The notes: a model not told the origin generated them from the letters alone. Numbered from the stretch's first letter, positions 44,688-53,465 are shown. The stretch: DNA of 64,000 nucleotides from JAEUOS01 sp965279115 (GCA_965279115.1 OZ257137.1:6386001-6450000); one strand, 5' to 3'. Made by a program: numbers and translations.

Positions 44688-44719
44688 ATATTAACACTAT
44701 TACTGTCTTAATCAAGTGT
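44688..44719 (-). promoter_or_regulatory. MerR-gene promoter with an inverted repeat, possible autoregulation
   Basis: On the minus strand TTGATT (44710-44715) and TAATAT (44688-44693) are 16 bases apart. The inverted repeat ACACT-N16-AGTGT covers 44694-44719, over the spacer and -35. Transcription would begin at or within a few bases of the ATG at 44680, suggesting a leaderless or nearly leaderless mRNA. The stretch is A/T-rich against a GC-rich background. Confidence 0.55.
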
Positions 44720-44917
44720 CCATAACCAGCCAGCCCGGCCCGGCATGCCGTCCGAAAACCGATTAAGCTGATCGCACAAAACAAAAATGAGAGACAAAAA
44801 TGGCCCGAAAGCCCTTTGTGTCGCTCGCGCGGGCGGGCTTGACGCACGCCGGCCCGCATCGAATCCGAGACACCCGCGATCGATAGCCGATCCGCCATTT
44901 CCAAGGAGCCTTGCAAC

Positions 44918-46594
44918 ATGACAGCACCGCGCGTTCGCGTACACGAATTTGTCGCCGACATCCTCAAGGAAGCCGGCGTCGAATGCATCTTCGGCGTCAT
45001 GGGCGAGGACACCGCGCCCCTGATGGTTTCCGCGTCGGCGCGCGGCATCCGCTGCGAGGCGGCCCGCCACGAGAACCAGGCCGTGGCCATGGCCGACGGC
45101 TACTCGCGCGCCACCGGCCGCACCGGCTATGCCACCGTCACAGGCGGCCCCGGCTTCACCAACGCGCTTACCGCCATCAACACCGCCCATCGCGCCAACT
45201 CGCGGGTGGTGGTGATCGTCGGTGCCGGCCGCCCGGGCGAGGACGACCATGTCGAAGGCGCCATCCGCAAGGCCACCGGCGCCAGCTGGCTGAAGCATTT
45301 TCCGCAGTCACGCACGCTCGAGATGATGGGCGTGCCGGTGTTCCGCCCCCTTATCGGCGCCGAAGCCGCCGCCCAGACGCAGGGCGTGATCGGCGCGGGA
45401 CGCGAGGGCACGGCGGTGGTGGTATTCGGCCGCCAGTTGCTGCTGGAGCAGGTGGATGCAGCGGCGGCTTCGGCCCCGCCGCCCGCCCCTGCCGCCGCGT
45501 TGCCGCCCCCCGACCCGGAGGCGATCGCCACCGTGGGCGAACTGCTGGGCGAGAACTGGGCGATCAACCGGCCCATCATCCTGGCCGGCCGTGGCGCGCT
45601 GCGCAGCGGCGCCGGGCCGGCATTGAAACGCCTGGGTGAACTCACCGGCGCACTGCTCGCCACGACCCTGCCGGCCACCACGCTCTTCGAGGGCGAACCA
45701 TTCAACATCGGCATCTGCGGCACCTACGCGACGCCGGTGGCCTCCGACCTCATCACCCAGGCCGATTGCGTGCTCGCCTTCGGCGCCGGCATGAACGTCT
45801 GGACCACCTACAACAACTCGCTGTTCCCGCGCGCCCATGTGATCCAGACCGACGCGCGCAAGGAAGCCCTCGGGCGCATGGTCGACATCGACCTGGGCAT
45901 CGTCGGCGACGCCCGCGCGGTGGCCGAAGCGATGGTGGCCGAACTGGAGCGCCGCGGGCATTCCGCCGGCGGGTTCCGCACGCCGGAAGTGCGCGATTCG
46001 ATCGCCAGCTTCCGCGCCGAGGCCGATGTCGTCGACCGCAGCACCGCCGATCGCATCGATCCGCGCAGCATGATGCTCGAACTCAACCGCCTGCTGCCGG
46101 CCGGGCGCATCCTGTGCGTGGATGGCGGCCAGCACGGGCGCTTCGCGGTGCGCTATGTGCGCACCGCGAAAACCGGCAACTTCCTGCAGCCGGTCGACGC
46201 CGGGTCGATCGGGCTGGCGATGGGTGCGGGCGTCGGCGCGGCCTATGGCAGGCGCGGCGAGCCGGTGATGGTGGCCGTGGGCGACGCCGGCATGATGATG
46301 TCGCTGGGCGATCTTGAAACCGCGGTGCGCCTGCGCCTGCCGATGCTGGTGGTGGTCAGCAACGACGCGGCGCTCGGCGCGGAGGTGAACGTGCTGTCCG
46401 ACCTGGGCATGGACACCGCCCAGGCCGAGATCGCCTCGCCTTCGTTCGAGGCCATCGCGCGCGCCATGGGCGCGCAGGCGGCGACCATCCGCTCGGTGGC
46501 CGACCTTGCTGTAGTCACACGCTGGCTGGAGTCGCGCCCAAGCGCGCCACTGGTGCTCAACTGCATGGTCAACCCGGAGGTTCGCGCGCGCTGA
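44918..46594 (+). CDS. Thiamine-diphosphate-dependent enzyme (acetolactate-synthase-like)
   Basis: 558 residues in the usual Pyr, central and ThDP domains. The ThDP-activating Glu52 is in ARHENQAVAMADGY. A Pro/Ala-rich linker covers ~181-200. The central domain includes PIILAGRGALRS, and the cofactor-binding motif is GDAGMMMSLGDLETAVRL...SND, where the canonical GDG/NN reads GDA/ND. These enzymes join or split 2-oxo acids or acyl-CoAs; relatives include acetolactate synthase, benzoylformate decarboxylase and oxalyl-CoA decarboxylase. No IlvN-type subunit is next to it, so a biosynthetic role is unlikely. AAGGAG precedes the start. It is divergent from the MerR gene. Confidence 0.9.
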   Translation: MTAPRVRVHEFVADILKEAGVECIFGVMGEDTAPLMVSASARGIRCEAARHENQAVAMADGYSRATGRTGYATVTGGPGFTNALTAINTAHRANSRVVVIVGAGRPGEDDHVEGAIRKATGASWLKHFPQSRTLEMMGVPVFRPLIGAEAAAQTQGVIGAGREGTAVVVFGRQLLLEQVDAAAASAPPPAPAAALPPPDPEAIATVGELLGENWAINRPIILAGRGALRSGAGPALKRLGELTGALLATTLPATTLFEGEPFNIGICGTYATPVASDLITQADCVLAFGAGMNVWTTYNNSLFPRAHVIQTDARKEALGRMVDIDLGIVGDARAVAEAMVAELERRGHSAGGFRTPEVRDSIASFRAEADVVDRSTADRIDPRSMMLELNRLLPAGRILCVDGGQHGRFAVRYVRTAKTGNFLQPVDAGSIGLAMGAGVGAAYGRRGEPVMVAVGDAGMMMSLGDLETAVRLRLPMLVVVSNDAALGAEVNVLSDLGMDTAQAEIASPSFEAIARAMGAQAATIRSVADLAVVTRWLESRPSAPLVLNCMVNPEVRAR

Positions 46595-46997
46595 GGGGTT
46601 GCGTTGCGGTTTGCGTTACGCCGCAACGCCACTTGGGGCTGGCAGTCTGGCCTTCGGTCACGCCCGCAATGTGCGGGCGGATCCTTCAAGACAGGCCGCT
46701 ACAGAATCTGCCGGGACGGAGCGGAACCCCAAAACAAAATCGCCCGACTCTCGGGAGGAGGCATCCGCATGATTGGCCACATACGTTGATAGACAACAAT
46801 CATCACGATACGTATATCACCCATACCCCCGTTTCTGCCCCCAAAATGATTTTTGGCCGTTCGCAATGCGGTCGGCGCCATCGCGATTGGCCGAGGCAAC
46901 ATCGACGACACTCAGCCCCATTGCGCTGCTACAGGCTCGCCCCCTGAGCCTCTCGCTCGCTATCATGGCCCGACAACTCCACGATTGAGGCGCCGCC
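46595..46997. other. Intergenic region with two hairpins and an A/T-rich stretch
   Basis: 403 bases. Right after the ThDP gene, GCGTTGCGG can pair with CCGCAACGC (within 46601-46630). A second perfect hairpin CGCCCGCA-ATG-TGCGGGCG spans 46661-46679. Neither has a T run, so a Rho-independent terminator is not supported. The segment about 46780-46860 is A/T-rich and probably holds the promoter of the next gene. Short frames here lack support. Confidence 0.5.
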
Positions 46998-47582
46998 ATG
47001 ACCGATGATTTCTCCGACCTTCCCGACGCCTACGAAAAAGACCCGGCCAAGCGCCACCCAAGGCTGCGGGAATCGGTGCATTTCGAGATCGGCGCCCTGC
47101 CGCACACGGACCACCCCGTGCCCGGCCGCCCGGGCGCCATCGGCGAGGGATTCGGCGTGTCCATGGTCAATGGCGACCGGCTTTCCCTCGACACCCTGTT
47201 TCAGTACCGCACCCACGCCGGCCAACTGGCCGGATTTCCCGAAGTGGATGAAGACAAGTTCGCCAGCGCCATCCGCTACGCGCAATCGATCTTTCCGTAC
47301 CACGACACGCCGCCCTTCGTCGTACCGCCAACCTTGCACCGCGGTCGCGCCCGCAGGGTGCGCGATGGCGTCGAAAGCTTCGAGGACTGGCGCGTTCTGC
47401 CGCCGGTGACGTCGTTTGGCAGGTTCACCGCGAACCGGGCCGCCACGGATTCAGCGGAACCGTACTCATCGGTCCTGTTGATCTGGTTCCAGGACAAATG
47501 GGGCCTTCCCGAAGACCCCCGCACGCTTCGACTGATCGCCGAACTCGACTGGGAGCGCTACGCACACAACTGGTGTTGGTGA
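46998..47582 (+). CDS. Uncharacterised conserved-looking protein
   Basis: 194 residues starting at the ATG at 46998, with GAGG upstream. No signal peptide, membrane helix or known motif. The middle region holds VNGDRLSLDTLFQYRTHAGQLAG and the C-terminal part is rich in aromatic residues (PYSSVLLIWFQDKWGLP, then LDWERYAHNWCW at the very end). The coding frame has normal codon use for the window. I do not recognise a family; it may be a small cytosolic protein expressed on its own, ended by the strong terminator downstream. Confidence 0.65.
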   Translation: MTDDFSDLPDAYEKDPAKRHPRLRESVHFEIGALPHTDHPVPGRPGAIGEGFGVSMVNGDRLSLDTLFQYRTHAGQLAGFPEVDEDKFASAIRYAQSIFPYHDTPPFVVPPTLHRGRARRVRDGVESFEDWRVLPPVTSFGRFTANRAATDSAEPYSSVLLIWFQDKWGLPEDPRTLRLIAELDWERYAHNWCW

Positions 47583-47656
47583 CTCCCCCGCGGAATCTGT
47601 TCCCCCCCCAAAACCTGCCGGACTTGCCTTGGACGCCATGCACGTCGTCCGGAAAC

Positions 47657-47697
47657 AAAAAAGCCGCGTTCTCGGAGGAGAAACGCGGCTTTTTTTT
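47657..47697. terminator. Strong bidirectional Rho-independent terminator
   Basis: AAAAAAGCCGCG and CGCGGCTTTTTTTT form a GC stem flanked by A and T runs, so it can stop transcription from both sides: the unknown gene on the plus strand and tRNA-Ser on the minus strand. Confidence 0.9.
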
Positions 47698-47727
47698 GGA
47701 CTTCCTTGAACTACACAGAACAATCAA

Positions 47728-47821
47728 TGGCGGAGACGGAGGGATTCGAACCCTCGATACAGGTTTAAGCCTGTATAGCGCCTTAGCAGGGCGTCGATTT
47801 CAGCCACTCATCCACGTCTCC
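47728..47821 (-). tRNA. tRNA-Ser (GCU anticodon)
   Basis: A 94-base type II tRNA with acceptor GGAGACG/CGTCTCC, discriminator G and encoded CCA. The anticodon loop CTGCTAA gives GCU, reading AGC and AGU. The long variable arm is TATACAGGCTTAAACCTGTAT. It lies 29 bases after the lysC stop on the same strand. Confidence 0.96.
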
Positions 47822-47850
47822 AGCAAGCTGAACTAAAGATTATAAGGGGT

Positions 47851-49104
47851 TCAGGAGGCCTGGTCGAGTCCAAACGCCTTGTGCAGGGCGCGCACGGCCA
47901 GTTCCATGTACTTGTCGTCGATCACCACCGAGATCTTGATCTCGGAAGTCGAGATCATCTGGATGTTGATGCCTTCTTCCGACAGGGTGCGGAACATCTG
48001 GCTGGCGATGCCGGCATGGGTGCGCATGCCCACACCGACCATCGAGACCTTGCAGACCTTTTCGTCGCCGCGGATCTCGGCGGCGTTGATGGCGCCCTTG
48101 ACCTTGCTGTTCAACACCTCGAGCGCCTTGGGGTACTCGGCGCGGTTGACCGTGAAGGAAAAGTCGGTCAGCCCGCCGACGCTGGCGTTCTGGATGATCA
48201 TGTCGACGTCGATGTTGGCGTCGCCCACCGGCCCGAGGATCTGGTAGGCGATGCCCGGGCGGTCGGGCACGCCCATGACGGTGATTTTGGCTTCGTCGCG
48301 GTTGAACGCGATGCCGGAGATGACGGCTTGTTCCATTTTCTGGTCTTCCTCAAACGTGATCAACGTGCCTGATTTGGCTTCCTCCGCGAGCGGGATCATC
48401 GGGTCGGTCAGGCTGGACAGAACGCGCAGCGGCACCTTGTACTTGCCGGCGAACTCCACCGAACGGATCTGCAGCACTTTGGAGCCGAGGCTCGCCATTT
48501 CAAGCATTTCCTCGAAGGTGACGGTCTTCAGGCGCCGCGCGTCCTCGACGATGCGCGGGTCAGTGGTGTAGACCCCGTCCACATCGGTGTAGATGAGGCA
48601 CTCATCGGCCTTCAACGCCGCGGCCAGCGCCACTGCGGAGGTGTCCGAGCCGCCGCGCCCGAGCGTGGTGATGTTGCCGGCTTCGTCCATGCCCTGGAAA
48701 CCCGCCACCACCACCACAAAGCCGCGCTCGAGGTCGGCACGGATGGAGCGGTCGTCGATGTCGACGATGCGCGCCTTGGTGAATGCGCTGTCGGTCAGCA
48801 CCTTGACCTGCGCGCCGGTGTAGCTCTTGGCCTTGACGCCGGCCTCGGCCAGGGCGATCGCCAGAAGGCCGATGGTGACCTGTTCGCCGGTGGAGGCGAT
48901 GACGTCGAGTTCGCGCGGATCGGGGCGGGCGGAGATTTCCTTCGCCAGGCCGAGCAGGCGGTTGGTTTCGCCCGACATGGCCGAAGGCACGACCACCAGT
49001 TGGTGGCCGGCGGCATGCCATTTGGCGACCCGGCGGGCCACGTTCTTGATGCGTTCGGTGCTGCCGACGGAGGTACCGCCGTATTTGTGGACTATCAGGG
49101 CCAT
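47851..49104 (-). CDS. lysC: Aspartate kinase
   Basis: 417 residues, the size of a monofunctional class II aspartokinase. The kinase part opens with MALIVHKYGGTSVGS and includes GRGGSDTSAVALAAAL and the DVDGVYTTDPR loop. Two ACT domains form the last ~150 residues (ITVMGVPDRPGIAYQILG, then VSMVGVGMRTHAGIASQMF), the site of feedback inhibition by lysine and/or threonine. It phosphorylates aspartate at the entry of the Lys/Thr/Met pathway, and dapC, dapD and dapE lie within 6 kb. No lysine riboswitch is evident upstream. Confidence 0.96.
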   Translation of the reverse strand: MALIVHKYGGTSVGSTERIKNVARRVAKWHAAGHQLVVVPSAMSGETNRLLGLAKEISARPDPRELDVIASTGEQVTIGLLAIALAEAGVKAKSYTGAQVKVLTDSAFTKARIVDIDDRSIRADLERGFVVVVAGFQGMDEAGNITTLGRGGSDTSAVALAAALKADECLIYTDVDGVYTTDPRIVEDARRLKTVTFEEMLEMASLGSKVLQIRSVEFAGKYKVPLRVLSSLTDPMIPLAEEAKSGTLITFEEDQKMEQAVISGIAFNRDEAKITVMGVPDRPGIAYQILGPVGDANIDVDMIIQNASVGGLTDFSFTVNRAEYPKALEVLNSKVKGAINAAEIRGDEKVCKVSMVGVGMRTHAGIASQMFRTLSEEGINIQMISTSEIKISVVIDDKYMELAVRALHKAFGLDQAS

Positions 49105-49296
49105 GTTGCTTTATTCGATCATGCAAAGCCGGCGCGTGCGGCCGACAAAGCCTTGTATTTTAACCGATTTTTTCATTTCGAGCACCCCCCCGTTTGGGTT
49201 TCTGTTAAAGCTTGCAAGGATCGCCTCTGGAGCATCCCGCGCGAGCCGGAAGTTTGATATCTTCGAACCAATGACGATGGCATGGTGGTGAATAGC

Positions 49297-49614
49297 ATGG
49301 GCTTTTTCGACAAGTTCGACGCACGCGAGATCCGGCAACGACTGGGCTTGAACCAGGACGAGTTCTGGACCAAGATCGGCGTCACGCAGTCCGGCGGCTC
49401 CCGCTACGAGTCCGGCCGCGACATGCCCAAGCCGGTGCGCGAGTTGCTGCGCCTGGTGCATGTCGAGAAAATCGACCTTGAAAAAGTCAAGCGCGAGGAT
49501 TTCGAGATCCTCGAGTTCCTCAAGGCCGAGCAGCCGGAGCTGTACAAGAAGTTGAGGCGCGCGGCGACCAAGTCCAAAGGCGGCGAAGCGCAAGAGCAGG
49601 CGACCGAAACCTGA
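49297..49614 (+). CDS. XRE-like helix-turn-helix protein
   Basis: 105 residues from the ATG at 49297 (GGTGGTG upstream); an ATG at 49282 adds five. The N-terminal half has an HTH pattern (IRQRLGLNQDEFWTKIGVTQSGGSRYESGRDMPKPVRELLRLVH) typical of lambda-repressor-like folds. The C-terminal half is highly charged and helical (LEFLKAEQPELYKKLRRAATKSKGG). It is probably a small DNA-binding regulator with unknown target. It is divergent from lysC and followed by tRNA-Pro. Confidence 0.78.
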   Translation: MGFFDKFDAREIRQRLGLNQDEFWTKIGVTQSGGSRYESGRDMPKPVRELLRLVHVEKIDLEKVKREDFEILEFLKAEQPELYKKLRRAATKSKGGEAQEQATET

Positions 49615-49645
49615 AGCTTGATGTGCCGGGCCGTCCCGCCTCTGC

Positions 49646-49651
49646 TATAAT
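49646..49651 (+). promoter_or_regulatory. -10 element (TATAAT) of tRNA-Pro
   Basis: A perfect TATAAT lies 9 bases before the tRNA 5' end. No matching -35 at 16-18 bases is obvious. Confidence 0.5.
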
Positions 49652-49658
49652 TCTTTTG

Positions 49659-49737
<79 letters not shown>

Positions 49738-49745
49738 TGAATCCA

Positions 49746-49774
49746 AAGCCTCGCTGAAAATGCGAGGCTTTTTC
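49746..49774 (+). terminator. Rho-independent terminator of tRNA-Pro
   Basis: AAGCCTCGC (49746-49754) pairs with GCGAGGCTT (49762-49770) around a 7-base loop, followed by TTTC. It starts 9 bases after the CCA and ends about 20 bases before the dapC start. Confidence 0.85.
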
Positions 49775-49795
49775 ATTTCTTGAATTTGTCGGGCA

Positions 49796-50986
49796 ATGAA
49801 CCCTCGCCTCGCGCTCCTGCAGCCGTACCCTTTCGAAAAACTGCGCCAGCTGTTCGCCGGCGTAAAACCGCCGCCGGATGTGCGTCCGGTGAGCCTGGGC
49901 ATTGGCGAGCCGCAGCACCCGACGCCGCAGTTCATCAAGGACGCGCTCATCGCCAACCTGGGCGGCCTGGCCAAATACCCGCCCACCGCGGGCGATATCG
50001 GCTTGCGCGAATCCATCGCCAAATGGCTCGTGCGGCGCTACGGCCTGCCTGACATCAACCCGGCCACCCAGGTGCTGCCGGTGAACGGCTCGCGCGAGGC
50101 GCTTTTCGCGCTCACGCAAACCGTGGTCGACGACAGCAAGCCCCGCGCCACGGTGGTGTGTCCCAATCCGTTTTACCAAATCTACGAAGGCGCGGCCATC
50201 CTGGCGGGTGCCCGGGCCTGCTTTGCCCCGGCCGCCCCGGCGCGCAACTATGCCTCCGACCTTTCGGCCATACCGGCCGGCGTGTGGGCCGACACCCAGT
50301 TGCTGTTTGTCTGCTCGCCCGGCAATCCCACCGGTGCGGTGATGACGCTCGACGACTGGCGCGAAGTGTTCGATCTGGCCGACCGGCACGGCTTCATCGT
50401 CGCCTCCGACGAGTGCTATTCGGAGATCTATTTCGACGAGGCGCGCCCGCCGCTGGGCGGGCTGGAAGCCGCGCACAAGCTGGGGCGCGGCTTCGAGCGC
50501 CTGATCATGTTTTCCAGCTTGTCCAAGCGCTCCTCGGTGCCGGGCATGCGCTCCGGTTTCGTTGCCGGCGATCCGGCCATCATTTCAAAGTTCCTGCTCT
50601 ATCGCACTTACCATGGCAGCGCGATGAGCCTGTCGGTCCAGGCCGCCAGTGTCGCCGCCTGGAACGACGAGGCGCATGTGCTGGAGAACCGCCGCCTGTA
50701 TCGCGAAAAATTCGACGCCGTGCTGCCGCTCATCGAGGGCTCGCTCGAAGTGCGCCTGCCGGACGCGGCCTTCTACCTGTGGGCCGGAGTCCCCGGCGGC
50801 GATGACGTGGCCTTCACCCGCGACCTCTACGCCCGCGAAGGCGTGACGGTATTGCCGGGCAGCTACATGGCGCGCGAATCGGCCGGCCACAACCCGGGGG
50901 CCGGCTACGTGCGCATGGCCCTGGTGGCCGATGTGCCGGAATGTGCCGAGGCCGCGCTACGCATCGCCCGCTTTTGCGGCGGCTGA
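49796..50986 (+). CDS. dapC: Succinyldiaminopimelate transaminase
   Basis: 396 residues, a fold-type I PLP aminotransferase. The opening MNPRLALLQPYPFEKLRQLF is distinctive for proteobacterial DapC. Other features are SLGIGEPQHPTP, the SPGNPTGAV segment, SDECYSEIYFD, and Lys244 in SSLSKRSSVPGMR as the likely Schiff-base lysine. It converts N-succinyl-2-amino-6-oxopimelate to succinyl-diaminopimelate with glutamate. It starts the dapC-dapD-pilU-arsC-dapE-prmB series. Confidence 0.94.
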   Translation: MNPRLALLQPYPFEKLRQLFAGVKPPPDVRPVSLGIGEPQHPTPQFIKDALIANLGGLAKYPPTAGDIGLRESIAKWLVRRYGLPDINPATQVLPVNGSREALFALTQTVVDDSKPRATVVCPNPFYQIYEGAAILAGARACFAPAAPARNYASDLSAIPAGVWADTQLLFVCSPGNPTGAVMTLDDWREVFDLADRHGFIVASDECYSEIYFDEARPPLGGLEAAHKLGRGFERLIMFSSLSKRSSVPGMRSGFVAGDPAIISKFLLYRTYHGSAMSLSVQAASVAAWNDEAHVLENRRLYREKFDAVLPLIEGSLEVRLPDAAFYLWAGVPGGDDVAFTRDLYAREGVTVLPGSYMARESAGHNPGAGYVRMALVADVPECAEAALRIARFCGG

Positions 50987-51030
50987 GTCCGCCCCCAACC
51001 ACCCCTTGAACCACGACCACGGAAAACATC

Positions 51031-51852
51031 ATGTCCGACTTTGAATCCACCATTAACGAAGCCTGGGAAAAGCGTACCGAACTGTCGCCCGGCAAGGCCC
51101 CGGCCAAAATCGGCGAGGCGGTCTCGCATGTGATCGAGCAACTCAACCAGGGAACCCTGCGGGTGGCCGAGAAGAAGGACGGGGCTTGGGTCGTGCACCA
51201 GTGGATCAAGAAGGCGGTGTTGCTGTCGTTCCGGCTCGAGGACAACGTGCCCATGCCTGCCGGCGCCATGCAGTTTTTCGACAAGGTGCCCACCAAGTTC
51301 GCCGGCTACGACGCCACCCAGTTCCAGCGCGGCGGCTTCCGCGTGGTGCCGCCGGCGGTGGCGCGGCGCGGTTCCTTCATCGGCAAGAACGTGGTGCTGA
51401 TGCCGTCCTACGTGAATATCGGCGCCTATGTCGATGAAGGCACCATGGTCGACACCTGGGCCACCGTGGGTTCGTGCGCGCAGATCGGCAAGAACGTGCA
51501 CCTCTCCGGCGGCGTCGGCATCGGCGGTGTGCTCGAACCGCTGCAGGCCAACCCCACCATCATCGAGGACAACTGCTTCATCGGCGCCCGTTCGGAAGTC
51601 GTCGAAGGCGTGGTCGTCGAGGAAAACTCGGTGCTGTCGATGGGCGTGTTCATCGGCCAGAGCACCAAGATCTACGACCGCACCACCGGTGAAATCCACT
51701 ACGGGCGCGTGCCGGCGGGCTCGGTGGTGGTGCCGGGTTCGATGCCCGACGCATCCGGCAAGGTAAACTTGTATTGCGTTGTCATCGTCAAGCGGGTTGA
51801 CGCCCAGACACGCGCCAAGACCGCCATCAACGAATTGCTGCGCGGGGATTGA
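51031..51852 (+). CDS. dapD: Tetrahydrodipicolinate N-succinyltransferase
   Basis: 273 residues, the normal length. The central left-handed beta-helix of hexapeptide repeats is obvious (GSFIGKNVVLMPSYVNIGAYV, then GSCAQIGKNVHLSGGVGIGG). The N-terminal helical domain and the C-terminal segment GSMPDASGKVNLYCVVIVKRVD match DapD. It adds succinyl from succinyl-CoA to tetrahydrodipicolinate, the step before DapC. It is followed 47 bases on by the pilU-like gene. Confidence 0.97.
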   Translation: MSDFESTINEAWEKRTELSPGKAPAKIGEAVSHVIEQLNQGTLRVAEKKDGAWVVHQWIKKAVLLSFRLEDNVPMPAGAMQFFDKVPTKFAGYDATQFQRGGFRVVPPAVARRGSFIGKNVVLMPSYVNIGAYVDEGTMVDTWATVGSCAQIGKNVHLSGGVGIGGVLEPLQANPTIIEDNCFIGARSEVVEGVVVEENSVLSMGVFIGQSTKIYDRTTGEIHYGRVPAGSVVVPGSMPDASGKVNLYCVVIVKRVDAQTRAKTAINELLRGD

Positions 51853-51899
51853 CCGGCGGTCCGCGATTTCGCGCCGCCACCAGGACCGGAGGGAACGCC

Positions 51900-53108
51900 A
51901 TGTCCGCAATGAAACGACTGTTTCAACTGATGGCCGACAAGAAGGCGTCGGACATCTTCCTGTCTGTATCTTCGCCGATCAACATCAAGATCAACGGCGT
52001 GGCGGTGCCGGTCAACCAGCAGGTGATGGATTCCGAAACCATCACCAAGCTGCTCTACGAGGTCTTGAACGAGAAGCAGATCAAGGAGTTCGAGGAGAAC
52101 CTCGAGCTCAATACCGCTTTCGCCATGCCGGGGGTGGGCGCATTCCGCATCAGCGCGATGCGCCAGAAGAACTCGCCGGCGGTGGTGGTGCGTTACATCC
52201 CCAGCGATATCCCGCCTTTCGACACCCTCGGGCTGCCCGATGTGCTCAAGGAGCAGATCATGGAAAAGCGCGGCCTGATCCTGATGGTCGGCGCCACCGG
52301 ATCCGGCAAGTCGACCTCGCTGGCGGCCATGCTCGACTACCGCAACGAGCTCAAGTCCGGCCACATCCTCACTCTTGAAGATCCGATCGAGTTCATCTTC
52401 AAGAACCGCAAGTCGATCGTCAACCAGCGCGAAGTCGGCACCGACACGCTCGACTTCAAGGTCGCGCTCAAGAACGCGCTGCGCCAGGCGCCGGACTGCA
52501 TCCTGATCGGCGAAATCCGCGACAAGGACACCATGGCCGCCGCGATCGCCTATGCGCAATCCGGCCACCTGTGCTTAGCCACGCTGCACGCCAACAACTC
52601 GTACCATGCACTGAACCGCATCATCAGCTTCTACCCGCTGGAGAACCGCCCCGCCCTGCTGCAGGACCTCTCGGCCGCGCTCAAGTGCATCGTCTCGCAG
52701 CGCCTGATCCGCAACCGTGTCGGCGGGCGCTCGGCGGCCGTCGAGGTCATGCTCAACACCCGCCACATCGCCGAGCTGATCGAAAAGGGCGAAATCAGCG
52801 AGATGAAGGAAGCGATGGACAAGTCCATGTCACCGGGTTCGCAAACCTTCGAGCAGTCCTTCTTCCGCATGATCCGCGACGGCAGCATCACCCAGGAAGA
52901 GGGCATGCAGAATGCCGATTCGCCTTCCAACCTGATCTGGCTGCTCAACAACACCGAGCCGGGCGCCGGCGCTCCTGGCGCGCCATCGGCAGGCTCCGCC
53001 GCCCCGAGCATAGGCATGCCGGCAGAGAAGCAGAAGGCCGTCCCCGAACCGGAGCCCAGCGGCGCCTCGTTCACCGAGATCACGCTCATCACCGAGGACA
53101 TCAAGTAA
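51900..53108 (+). CDS. pilU: PilT/PilU-family type IV pilus retraction ATPase
   Basis: 402 residues from the ATG at 51900 behind CGGAGGGAACG. The opening LFQLMADKKASDIFLSVSSP and the N-terminal PAS-like region resemble PilU. The ATPase core has Walker A GATGSGKS (131-138), the Asp box LTLEDPIEFIF, Walker B LIGEIRD and the His box HLCLATLHANN. The last ~60 residues are a Pro/Gly/Ala-rich tail. It powers pilus retraction with PilT on the cytoplasmic face. No other pilus genes are near, but this gene lies between dapD and dapE in many Betaproteobacteria. A plain PilT paralogue is the alternative. Confidence 0.88.
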   Translation: MSAMKRLFQLMADKKASDIFLSVSSPINIKINGVAVPVNQQVMDSETITKLLYEVLNEKQIKEFEENLELNTAFAMPGVGAFRISAMRQKNSPAVVVRYIPSDIPPFDTLGLPDVLKEQIMEKRGLILMVGATGSGKSTSLAAMLDYRNELKSGHILTLEDPIEFIFKNRKSIVNQREVGTDTLDFKVALKNALRQAPDCILIGEIRDKDTMAAAIAYAQSGHLCLATLHANNSYHALNRIISFYPLENRPALLQDLSAALKCIVSQRLIRNRVGGRSAAVEVMLNTRHIAELIEKGEISEMKEAMDKSMSPGSQTFEQSFFRMIRDGSITQEEGMQNADSPSNLIWLLNNTEPGAGAPGAPSAGSAAPSIGMPAEKQKAVPEPEPSGASFTEITLITEDIK

Positions 53109-53465
53109 TTGGCCCGCACGGTCACCCTGTTCGGCATCCCCAATTGCGACCAGATCAAGCGCGCGCGGGCCTGGCTTGACGAAAACGGCATCGCCTACAA
53201 GTTCCATGATTTCAAGGGTGCGGGGCTGGATGTACAGGCCCTGGATGCGTGGCTGGCCACCGCCGGGCCCGTGCAGCTGGTAAACCGCAAGGGCACCACC
53301 TGGCGCAAGTTCAGCGATGCCGAACGCGCGCAGGCCGACACCACAGCCGGTGCCCGCGCCCTGATGATCGCCAACCCCAGCCTCATCAAGCGACCCGTCC
53401 TCGATATCGACGGGCGCATCACGGTCGGCTTCGGCGCCGACGACTACAAGAAGCTTTTCGCATGA
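53109..53465 (+). CDS. ArsC/Spx-family (YffB-like) reductase
   Basis: 118 residues from a TTG start at 53109, placed directly against the pilU stop. The thioredoxin-like ArsC fold is seen in TLFGIPNCDQIKRARAWLDENGI (Cys13), FHDFKGAG and the late SLIKRPVLDIDGRITVGF. A single N-terminal cysteine without CX2C and the NCDxIKKAR motif place it with YffB, a glutathione-linked reductase-like protein of unknown substrate, and not with true arsenate reductases. Its stop overlaps dapE by 4 bases. Confidence 0.87.
   Translation: MARTVTLFGIPNCDQIKRARAWLDENGIAYKFHDFKGAGLDVQALDAWLATAGPVQLVNRKGTTWRKFSDAERAQADTTAGARALMIANPSLIKRPVLDIDGRITVGFGADDYKKLFA

Noticed and set aside
46604..46947. Short frames in the gap after the ThDP gene
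   Set aside because: Overlapping in several frames, without ribosome sites or recognisable sequence.
49105..49281. Lysine riboswitch upstream of lysC
   Set aside because: The leader is short and A/T-rich without the long multi-helix lysine-box pattern.
53109..53465. Arsenate reductase for arsenic resistance
   Set aside because: YffB-like motif and position in the dap operon; no ars genes nearby.
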